From positions 7,436,923 through 7,500,922 of the forward strand of contig WARS01000007.1 in assembly GCA_008933995.1 (NCBI GenBank): DNA of 64,000 nt, read 5' to 3'. Position 1 is the first letter of the stretch, and each line of letters opens with the position of its first letter. Both the position numbers and the translations under genes were made by a program. Positions 26,547 to 35,031 of the stretch are shown here, piece after piece. The stretch comes from Datnioides undecimradiatus (lineage: Eukaryota; Chordata; Actinopteri; Lobotiformes; Datnioididae). The notes under the pieces are model-generated. The model saw only the letters and a list, made by a program, of their open reading frames with translations, was not told where the DNA came from and made no database searches.

Positions 26547-27474
26547 AGAATTAAGACAATTCTGGAAAGTGGGAAACATTTCCGCTGATTGCAACTGTTG
26601 TCATGTTGCTCAGCAAAGAGGACATCTTTAAAAAGTCCCTTTTTAAGAACGCCTCTTTCTCAGCACCGCTTCTTCTCCTGCTGCGCGTGCTTCAAGGTGC
26701 GACATTTGCTCTGTGGGACCACAGGACGCAGAAGTCGCTTCTCCTTCCTCTCCAAACCTCATCCGCACAAAGAATGAGGGTCGATGTGTCGCTCTTGTGG
26801 CATACCTGACCTCATTCACATAAAGAATGAGAGTCATCTTGGCATGGACGGGACAAGAGGCGACGGTTCACGGGGGCCCCTCGGGCCGGCGCCGTGCTGC
26901 CTGGACGGGAATCCTCCTCAGGAGTGTCCAGGGATGAGCAGAAACAGGGTCATCCTGTTCATAAGGATGAGTATTTCCAGATAAGAAGCTTCACAGCATC
27001 TGAGCAAGAGAGGAGCCGAGTCCCAGATCAACGCTCGGGGAGGCTGATCTCGGGGACCCAGTCGTTCAGACGGCGGCTCTCCTCACAGAACAGGTGCAGC
27101 TTCTCTAGAGCAGGATCCTCCCAAGACCCTTCAGCTGGGTTCTGTGCAAACAGGAAGAAGAAACAGGCTTTAGTCACACGTTTCTTTCAAAAAGCATTAT
27201 GTGCAGTCTTCTGAAAGGGTGATGGTGGATGATAAAATCAGTTCATAGAGCTCAACATACCGTGATGAGGACGCAGTGGGCGTCTTCAAGTTGCTCTGCC
27301 TTGTCGCCAACGAGCTCAGCCAGACGCTGCATGTCGCTCACTCTGACGATGCTGATGTCGTTGTCAAAGCAGAAGGACTGGATGAGGGTGAAGTGGATCT
27401 GCAGAGCGATGTCGCACTCGAACTCCTCATCCATGGCCAGGACGCAGAAAGACACACTGTCCGGGTCACTGTGG
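26447..27474 (-). repeat. Left arm of a 1,028-bp inverted repeat
   Basis: Compared base by base with 32417-33444 in reverse complement, this arm aligns over its full length without gaps and with two mismatches (26471/33420 and 27040/32851). It contains coding exons 2 and 3, the intron between them, and about 0.58 kb beyond the stop codon of the minus-strand gadd45 gene. Similarity stops abruptly at the intron-1 acceptor on one side and at a repeated hairpin motif on the other. Confidence 0.97.
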
Positions 27475-27684
27475 ACAAAGAAAAGTCACTTCCTGTTAGC
27501 TGCTGCTGCTGATCGATGTTCACCATGCTACCTCTCCAAAGAGTAAACCAAAGTCATATTTATATCATGTTTAGTTTACTTACTCAGTCATAATTTTAGC
27601 GCTCTCGTAGACTCCAACAGTGAGTCGGTCCTCGCTCTGAGCACAGAGCAGAGCTTCTTTCAGAGACTTTCCAGGAGACTGCAT
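27028..27684 (-). CDS. gadd45g: GADD45-gamma-like protein, minus-strand copy with short N-terminus (140 aa)
   Basis: Coding exons are 27584-27684, 27261-27468 and 27028-27141, all with GT-AG introns, giving 140 residues. GADD45 proteins are small acidic nuclear regulators that activate MTK1/MEKK4 and bind PCNA, p21 and CDK1-cyclin B. The core is typical: [10 protein letters not shown], then [30 protein letters not shown] and the C-terminal [10 protein letters not shown]. Start choice: ATG 27684 lies 85 bp from a TATA box and opens [13 protein letters not shown], so the usual MTLEEV leader of the family is missing. The last 106 residues are identical to those of the plus-strand copy at 32158-32863, whereas the first 34 share only about half. 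Intron 1, present in other vertebrate GADD45 genes near codon 15, is absent. An unannotated upstream exon cannot be fully excluded but the promoter position argues against it. Symbol suffix in fish nomenclature is uncertain. Confidence 0.9.
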
Positions 27685-27768
27685 GGTAATGTTTTGGCTT
27701 AAGTTCAGCTGATGTGATCAGAAAGTCCAGTGGAGAGTGTTTGTGCTGCTTCCAAGAATCTGCCAGCA

Positions 27769-27808
27769 TTTATACTGCAGACCCGGCACACGCTCACTCT
27801 TTGATTGG
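27769..27808 (-). promoter_or_regulatory. Core promoter of the minus-strand gadd45 gene (TATA and CCAAT)
   Basis: On the minus strand, TATAAA lies at 27774-27769 and an inverted-orientation match reads CCAAT at 27808-27804, about 30 bp upstream of it. Transcription would start near 27740, leaving a short 5' UTR of about 55 nt before ATG 27684. The plus-strand copy has the same CCAAT-TATA layout. Confidence 0.7.
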
Positions 27809-27814
27809 CTGTCC

Positions 27815-30800
27815 AGGGTACAATGGCTACAACAGGGCTGCAGCCCCCACCCCACCCTCAGGGACGCGTGCCTATAGAAAAGTCTTAGAAAGTCGGGGGC
27901 AGCATCAGCTGAAAGGATCAGATGTAGAAACTCTCTGACCTTTAAATGATTCTTTCAGCTTACAGGAATAATGAAACCAGACAGGAAGACCAGACTACTG
28001 TCATCAAAGTCCTCAAAGTTACAGAAGGAATTGGCAGGAGCCAATAACTCCCACTTAAACAAAGTCATATTTACATGTACAGTACTTTACCTGGCAGCTG
28101 AAAATTATGCAAAGCGCTCTTTGTCGTTTATCTTCTTGTTTATTCTTGTGATAGGCAGCCATTGATTTCCTCACTGTATGAAAATCCATCATTAAATTCT
28201 TAAATTCTTGCTTGAGTTGTGTAATCCATTACTGTGAACATGATTTAATTCAGTTCAGGCTTTTCAAATCAATCAAACATTTGCTGTTCAGTGTAGTGGG
28301 TTAAACACCTCAATCAACTTTCAAGAGCTATTTCATTTTCATACCTTATAGAAATTGAATAGAAACCTATGGCTGCCTGGATTAGTATGAAATAGGAGTG
28401 AAGTTATATATTTTTGTTCTATTGTTGTCCTTCCATATCATTTTAGATTTCAGGGTTCTTTATTATTATATATTATTATTATTATTATATAGAGATTATA
28501 TTTTCTTTACCAGTCAGCCATTGGCTTCTGTTCATTTCTATACAACATGTAACTCAATTACAGACTCCAGACTCTGGTTTGCAGGCTAAATCATGCATGC
28601 AACAGTGAACAACAAATCTGCAGTCATTTTGGTCCTAACTGAGTAATTGTTACGAGGAAAGTTTGCAGACTATTCAACCTGTACATACAAATAAAAAACT
28701 GGCTCACATAGCTGATTGTTTTCATCGAGTCAGTGCAACTTTGACAAAAGTAAATAGATGCTTGACGTTTACTGTCACTTAACAGAGCTCAAGCGACCTC
28801 CAAGAGTCTGCTGATTGATTTTAAAATTGCATGGAAATGAGCGAAAGCCAAAAATATGCTGTAACGCTGACTGAAGGTTTCATGTCTGCTATATTCACTT
28901 TAAAGGAACAAACTTTTCACTGCATTCTGCTTTTCTTCCTGCAAAACATTCAGTGTCAGAACCGGCACTCAGTATTATAACCTGACTTTTCAAGTACCAC
29001 ATCATGGTTAAAGTTCGGCAAGCCTCATGAAGAGGTTTTCTTTGTTTATTATCAAGTCTGTTTTTAAACACTCACAGCCATTTTTGGATTTTGTTCCTGT
29101 ACAATTGTGGAAGCCAAGGCTGTTTGGGAAAAGAAACATTCATATGTCAATACTGCAAGGCTTGCATTTGAAAAGTTACCAAAGTCATTTATTTGTTTGT
29201 GTATATCTCAAGGCTGTGGCCATATCATGCCACATACACACAGAAAATATAATTACAGTTTAGAATATACACCCAGGAAATACCTCTGTTGTGCATTTTT
29301 AATATGTATCTGGGGGGATGTAAACTGCAGCGACAAGACAGCGATGACTGTCTTGATTTTTACTGTAAATTTAAAGTTTAGCCTTTCTGAAACATTTGCA
29401 TTAAGCATCAGTGATGTAAAAGGTATACATTTGAAAAGTTTGAAATCTCAGCAGTTGTCACATTAATAAAAACATTAGTACGATTTTAAGCGTCACAGGG
29501 CAAAGATACCCCCCACTTTAATTGTACGGGATGTCAGACTGACATTTACAACTCATGGCCAATTTCGCTGCATGAACTTTTTTTGCAGATTGGGCAGTGG
29601 CACGCGCCGCTGCTTTGCATGCGTAAAGCCTGGCCTCACTTGAGGCGCGTGGCATCTGGAGATGCCTGCATGCTTTATCTCTCTGTCTGCATCACTCTCC
29701 ATAGCAACCGAGAGATACCATCTGCCCCCGGGGGAAGGTGAAGGGAGGGGAGGACAAAGGAAGTGAGGCAGCACCTGCTGTGCGTTAAGGCTCTTTTCCA
29801 TTTCGCTGCAAATTCGATTTTTGAGTCATTACGTTAAAAAACATCCGAACACAGAAGTTAGGCTAAATCGCAGTAAACTTTGCTTGTTTTGTATCTCAAA
29901 AACACACAGTCGATCGATGAAAATGGCTACTTTCCCTAAACATTTGCATATATTCACCAACTCCGAGTCATGTTTGCACACACCAAATTATACCGTCCAT
30001 ATAATCGTGTTCTGCAGCTTTACACACTTTCTATCTTTAGAAACAGGTTTAGCGTTGCTAAGTCGCCGCAGGTCACCAGGAGAGAGCTTTGACCACCAAC
30101 ACCTGTCGCGCACTGCTGCATGGGGAGGCCTCCGTCTGGCAGATGTGCTTCAGCAACAATAGGTCGGTATCGATTTGCACGCGCCTGCCCCGTGGCCATG
30201 CAAAATGATCCATCCTAAAATAGCTCAGTGTTTGAGTCACTCTATCAGCTGGATCCAAACCAAACTTTGGCTCTAATGTAAGCCTCTCTGCCAGCTGAGG
30301 TGCTGGAGAGTTTGCAATAGAATCTGAAAGTGTAATAAACAAACGCTTGTGTTGCTGAAGCAATGTACAGATAAGACTTTTGTTGTTTGACAAAACACTT
30401 TCAGCATTTTTGCTCGTGTTTACAGTCAAACTGAAAGTGATTTTTATCTGTCTTTACACGTCTGGCATTTCTGGAGATAACACTTTTCATTGTGAAAGTT
30501 TAGACTATAAGCTCGTCTCTTTGGCATTCAAATTTTAATCAAAACTCAGACAACAGACTGGCGAATGGAAAGGCATGCAGACAAAAGAACGGCTCGCCCT
30601 AGGGTCGGGGTTGACCTGGGTTTAGGAGAGAGGAGAGGAGGGGGTCTCTCATAGCGACAGTTCTCCATCTGCCGCTCTGCCTTCCGCGGAACAATAGCGC
30701 TGAATCAATCACCGCCAACCTGTGTCTCCTGCACCGCCTCTCCACTCCAGCCCCCCTCCTCTGTTTACGCAGCAGTGGCAGCAGGCCTGACCTGATGCAA

Positions 30801-31995
30801 GATGTGCTTTGAATTATTATGCAGATAAAATATAACCAAATAAGCACGAGTTGTTGGGGAGAACCTGTTCTTTTAGTGTAGCAAATGAAATAGGTTAGTG
30901 CGTAAAAGTTGCGTCGTGCGTAAAAGTGATCGGAAGGCTGTCAGAAACAAGTTTATAACAAACCAAATAGAAATGCATTTAGTCGATCTGGACACTAACG
31001 CTAAATATACACAGGGTACACGGAGGGAGACAGTATAGTCAGTGAAATAGATGAAATACAGTCGTACGTAAAAGTTATGTTGTACTTCAAAATTGAAATA
31101 AAGGGAAAGCTGTCAGAAAACAAGTTACACTGAAATCACAGACGAAGACGTTTGGTGCGTCCACGCAGCAAATGTCAAACAAAAGTGCAATACATTTCAC
31201 AAGTTTTCTAACTGAGTTCAGTCCGTGTGGACCCTGAACTCCCCAGAGTAAATAAATAAAAACCCAGCAAGGATTTTCTGGACAGCTGATGGCCACGTGG
31301 TCTGCATGGGCCGGCAGTGCAGATTGCGCAGCACGCACAGCGTTCTGGCACGCGCTGGTCATTTGCATTTGTTTGGGGGTCTGTGATAATAGAGGGCTTC
31401 TGTGCGCACAATGAGGCCGTTTTATGGCCAGCCTCTAGTCCACAGATGGCATCATCCACCTGCCCTTTCTCTCTGCTGCTCTGGAGGAGCACAGGGGGGG
31501 AGGGGCGCTTCACACTTTCTCTATGTTGCTGCTCAAATAGTGCCACCAAAAATCTAAAATGTTACAAACATTATTGGTAGAACGTTGACTTTTCACTGGA
31601 CTTCATATTAATGTTAATGTTTTTATTATGCCTTTAAAGTCTTAACGGTGTCTAATGGGGACAAAAACGGCTCTTTAAATAGTTTTTGTGTTTCCAAAAA
31701 AGACAACATGACGCTTCTGTGCATGTTTAAGAGTTCTTCTAAATGTATGTACAAAGTGCAGCTGATGTTCAGCGCGCATCCCTGCAGATGGAGTCAGCCG
31801 CTGTGTTTTCTCTAATTTGCGCAAGAGTGCTGCAGGCTGATGAAACTTCTTTTTTTTTTTTTTAATGAAGCTATTTTTAGTTTCAGGCTGGGCTGCTGCG
31901 CTCAGAGGGGGAGCGTGCGTGGCTCGATGACCCCCATCAATCTGCCACGAGCCGGAGCGTGACAATAGCATTATCATACCAATACACCATTCAGC
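27815..31995. promoter_or_regulatory. Shared head-to-head intergenic region of the gadd45 pair
   Basis: No supported gene. Candidate regulatory words recur: E-box CATCTG/CAGATG at 29653, 29719, 30140, 30666, 31443 and 31785; SOX-type ACAATAG at 30156, 30691 and 31962; an octamer ATTTGCAT at 31361-31368 with ACAATG at 31408. The CATCTG-ACAATAG pairing recurs within 25 bp or less at about 30140-30162 and 30666-30697. GC-richer islands at 29570-29800, 30600-30790 and 31200-31510 stand out from AT-rich surroundings. An ATT repeat lies near 28466-28488 and a T15 run near 31848-31863. ORFs of 100-118 codons here show no domains. Confidence 0.5.
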
Positions 31996-32000
31996 TTCAG

Positions 32001-32053
32001 CCAATCAGAGCGCAGGGGCTTTCTCTGCGCCGCACGAGCTGGAGAGTATAAAA
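32001..32053 (+). promoter_or_regulatory. Core promoter of the plus-strand gadd45 gene (CCAAT and TATA)
   Basis: CCAATCA at 32001-32007 and TATAAAA at 32047-32053 lie in the expected order. Transcription would start near 32080, giving a 5' UTR of about 80 nt before ATG 32158. Confidence 0.8.
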
Positions 32054-32157
32054 GAGGGAGGCTGCAGGTTTGAAAGCACTCTGCTCCTTTGCGGATTTAC
32101 TCTCCGAACAAACTCTCTAAAGCTCTCCCTTTGCGGAATATCTTCATCATCTTCATC

Positions 32158-32863
32158 ATGACTCTTGAGGAGGTTCTGATCCAGAAACCCACCGAGCGTG
32201 CTCAGTGCACTGGCAAAGCCCTGGAGGAGGTCCTGGTGTCTGCTAAAGACAACGACTCCCTCACCGTTGGTGTCTACGAGTGCGCCAAAGTTATGAATCT
32301 GTAAGTACGAGACTCTCAGCCGAAGGTTTACAGCTTCATACATTTTTGATCAATTGCATAAAGCTTTCTGGATACTTTTTGGATGAAATCTCATGTTATT
32401 TTCCCTCGTTTTGTCTCCACAGTGACCCGGACAGTGTGTCTTTCTGCGTCCTGGCCATGGATGAGGAGTTCGAGTGCGACATCGCTCTGCAGATCCACTT
32501 CACCCTCATCCAGTCCTTCTGCTTTGACAACGACATCAGCATCGTCAGAGTGAGCGACATGCAGCGTCTGGCTGAGCTCGTTGGCGACAAGGCAGAGCAA
32601 CTTGAAGACGCCCACTGCGTCCTCATCACGGTATGTTGAGCTCTATGAACTGATTTTATCATCCACCATCACCCTTTCAGAAGACTGCACATAATGCTTT
32701 TTGAAAGAAACGTGTGACTAAAGCCTGTTTCTTCTTCCTGTTTGCACAGAACCCAGCTGAAGGGTCTTGGGAGGATCCTGCTCTAGAGAAGCTGCACCTG
32801 TTCTGTGAGGAGAGCCGCCGTCTGAACGACTGGGTCCCCGAGATCAGCCTTCCCGAGCGTTGA
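32158..32863 (+). CDS. gadd45g: GADD45-gamma-like protein, plus-strand copy (154 aa)
   Basis: Coding exons are 32158-32300, 32423-32630 and 32750-32863, joined by GT-AG introns (donors GTAAGT and GTATGT), giving 154 residues. It opens with the family-typical MTLEEV, followed by KALEEVLVSAK, LTVGVYECAKVMNL, the acidic DEEFECD loop, [13 protein letters not shown], and ends [10 protein letters not shown]. Human GADD45G has 159 residues. The role is stress- and differentiation-induced regulation of MTK1-p38/JNK signalling and of the cell cycle through PCNA, p21 and CDK1-cyclin B. The N-terminal region is one exon, so the family's intron 1 is missing here as in the minus-strand partner. Exons 2-3, their intron and the 3' flank are nearly identical to that partner; the promoter, exon 1 and intron 1 are not. 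Gamma type is chosen over alpha or beta from the MTLEEV...KVMNL pattern and the short central loop. Confidence 0.95.
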
Positions 32864-33444
32864 TCTGGGACTCGGCTCCTCTCTTGCTCAGATGCTGTGA
32901 AGCTTCTTATCTGGAAATACTCATCCTTATGAACAGGATGACCCTGTTTCTGCTCATCCCTGGACACTCCTGAGGAGGATTCCCGTCCAGGCAGCACGGC
33001 GCCGGCCCGAGGGGCCCCCGTGAACCGTCGCCTCTTGTCCCGTCCATGCCAAGATGACTCTCATTCTTTATGTGAATGAGGTCAGGTATGCCACAAGAGC
33101 GACACATCGACCCTCATTCTTTGTGCGGATGAGGTTTGGAGAGGAAGGAGAAGCGACTTCTGCGTCCTGTGGTCCCACAGAGCAAATGTCGCACCTTGAA
33201 GCACGCGCAGCAGGAGAAGAAGCGGTGCTGAGAAAGAGGCGTTCTTAAAAAGGGACTTTTTAAAGATGTCCTCTTTGCTGAGCAACATGACAACAGTTGC
33301 AATCAGCGGAAATGTTTCCCACTTTCCAGAATTGTCTTAATTCTCTAAAGGTTTCACTTTAGAAATTTAACGATGACAAAAAAATAATCTAAAACCTTAA
33401 AAAAACACTTAAAATGTCTGTTCTCTAAAGGTTTCACTTTAGAA
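32417..33444 (+). repeat. Right arm of a 1,028-bp inverted repeat
   Basis: Mirror of 26447-27474 with two mismatches and no gaps; the sum of paired coordinates is constant at 59891. The arm starts 6 bp before exon 2, at the ccacag acceptor, and ends just after a CTAAAGGTTTCACTTTAG hairpin. The spacer between arms is 4,942 bp. Confidence 0.97.
33060..33134 (+). other. Two related hairpins in the gadd45 3' UTR
   Basis: CTCATTC (33060-33066) pairs with GAATGAG (33074-33080), a 7-bp stem. CCTCAT (33112-33117) pairs with ATGAGG (33129-33134). The two are diverged copies of the same roughly 23-nt unit (CTCATTCTTT...ATGAGGT) spaced about 53 bp. Both are mirrored in the other arm at 26757-26831. A role in mRNA stability is possible but not shown. 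Confidence 0.5.
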
Positions 33445-33655
33445 TATGGCTAAATTAAGTTAAAGTTAAAAATGATGAGAATTTGTAAGGTTATCTTATA
33501 AACATTTAATTATATACTGAAGACACAAATGTTATGGAATGAAAATATTTGACTTAAGATGTTGTGGTCCTGTTGGAAAAATGTTGGACTCAATAATTTA
33601 TGATTGTGACAGTTTCACGTTAGAAATGGTTGGAAATTCCAAGCGGAAAGATCTT

Positions 33656-33661
33656 AATAAA
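33656..33661 (+). terminator. Candidate polyadenylation signal of the plus-strand gadd45 gene
   Basis: AATAAA about 0.8 kb after the stop codon, beyond the end of the inverted-repeat arm. If used, the two gadd45 mRNAs share the first part of the 3' UTR and differ at the end. Confidence 0.5.
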
Positions 33662-33839
33662 CCAGAAAAAGATGATATATATGCGCTGTGATGTGTTTTC
33701 ACTTTCTTTTGCAAAGGATGGTTTTCTGCTCGAGTTGTGTGTATAGTGTGTGTTTGGGTGGAGGAGGTGGTGAGGGGTCAGCGAGGACGCAAGGAACGGG
33801 GGGTGGTTAGGAAACCCAGAAAACTTTAAAACTCAGCAG

Positions 33840-34209
33840 ATTTGCATGGAGGGCGCTAAGGGCTGTCATCTGCTCGATGTTGCCCCTGTGGTATAAACTC
33901 TGCGGTCCCTCCTCCAGCAGAGCTCATCTGCATGTGTATGGCGCAGCGCACAATAGCGGAGCTCCGGGCCTGTCAGCTCCAGCGGTCCGCACAGTGCGCC
34001 TATTGTCTGGCCTGCAGATGTCTCCGCAGCCACGCCGCGCCATCTGCCGCTTCCTGCAGGTGGGGGTCGGGCAGGGCAGGGATGGGCGGGGCTGAGGGGG
34101 TTAGTCAGCTTTCAGTGCCAGAGGGGGCAGCAGGGCTGGGTCTGGCCGGTTTGGGCCGGTTGTGGAGACGTAGAGTTGTCCCGAGTATCATCTGGTGTCC
34201 TGCCAGCTG
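33840..34209. promoter_or_regulatory. Candidate neural-type enhancer: octamer, SOX and E-box cluster
   Basis: A GC-richer 370-bp block just downstream of the plus-strand gadd45 gene holds ATTTGCAT at 33840-33847, ACAATAG at 33950-33956 and inverted at 34000-34006, and five CATCTG/CAGATG E-boxes at 33867, 33925, 34015, 34041 and 34189, plus CAGCTG at 34204. About 0.2 such CATCTG words would be expected by chance in this length. Octamer, SOX and proneural-bHLH words together are typical of neural progenitor enhancers, and gadd45g is known to be expressed in neural precursors. Target and activity are inferred. Confidence 0.5.
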
Positions 34210-34278
34210 CCGTCGGGACTATTATTTACTCGCACTCACTTAGTGAAACTTTGGTAAACAGGCCACAAAGACGCGAGC

Positions 34279-34467
34279 TCAGCTCTGTTTGGGTGCAGCA
34301 GCAGCAGCAGCCACCTGCTCCGCCTCAACAATGAAATCTGCGTGACGCATCAGTTCTTTCACCACTTTATTTAGTTTTTCGTGAACAGTGGGAGTCTTTT
34401 CAGGGGTCAGAGTTGGCTTTTCCTCAAACAAACTAACAACCTTGTTCACCAAACCTCCTCTGTGCAT
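34279..34467 (-). CDS. Unrecognised 62-codon ORF, possible terminal exon
   Basis: The ORF has even, protein-like composition: Lys/Glu-rich with VNKVVSLFEEKP and, later, LNKVVKELMRHADFIVEAEQ, then a short Ala run and a stop. The start region ATGCACAG could be either an initiator or a splice acceptor (pyrimidine-rich stretch then AG at 34461-34460), in which case the exon would be 34279-34459 and belong to a transcript from further right. It does not continue nim1k, which has its own stop at 35032. The two NKVV segments hint at a weak internal repeat. I do not recognise a family. It may be a real exon, a retrocopy remnant, or chance. Confidence 0.25.
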   Translation of the reverse strand: MHRGGLVNKVVSLFEEKPTLTPEKTPTVHEKLNKVVKELMRHADFIVEAEQVAAAAAAPKQS

Positions 34468-34676
34468 TTAAAAAGGTCTGAAAAATTGCACATGTACATT
34501 TAGCATGAAATGTCTGTGGGATCAGTTAATGGATAGGAAGTTGATCTAATCAGTACATTTTTTTGTACCATGTCACTGTAAACTGATGGATTTAAGCTGT
34601 TTGGCTTTGGAGACTTGTAAACAGCATTTGATAAATCTGAGGGAGTCACAGGGACCAAATGTTTTTTTAAAAAACA

Positions 34677-34682
34677 TTTATT
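34677..34682 (-). terminator. Candidate polyadenylation signal of nim1k
   Basis: Plus-strand TTTATT reads AATAAA on the minus strand, about 350 nt after the nim1k stop codon, a reasonable 3' UTR length. Confidence 0.4.
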
Positions 34683-35031
34683 TTTCCTCCCTCTTCCCTC
34701 TTACGCTTACTTTTTTTTGTCTGACAGCTTCAGGCCTCTATAAAGGATAAAACACTCCTAGTTGTGACTATATGCTTTCACAACTTTTGTTTTGTTTAGT
34801 TTCATTTCGTCAGGCACTTACATATACCTCAGGCTATGCCCAAAAAGTTGCACTGGAAGGAGTAAAACAAACGTATCAAAAGATTTAAACTGTGGAAACG
34901 TTTTTGTAAGTAAAACTACAAGTCATTCACCAACAAGCAATGTAAAATGTAAGATAAAAAAACACTACTGCAGTTATTTTATGTTGGTATAAAAGAAGTC
35001 TGTATAAAAACTGAGGCTTTCTACCAGTCTG

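Noticed and set aside
26589..27214. Plus-strand ORFs over the minus-strand gadd45 gene, duplicated at 32677-33302
   Set aside because: They recur identically only because the inverted repeat is nearly perfect; they are antisense shadows of gadd45 exons and 3' UTR.
26447..33444. Inverted repeat as a transposon with long terminal inverted repeats
   Set aside because: The arms contain two complete, differently promoted gadd45 genes' exons and end at a splice acceptor; no transposase or target duplication was seen.
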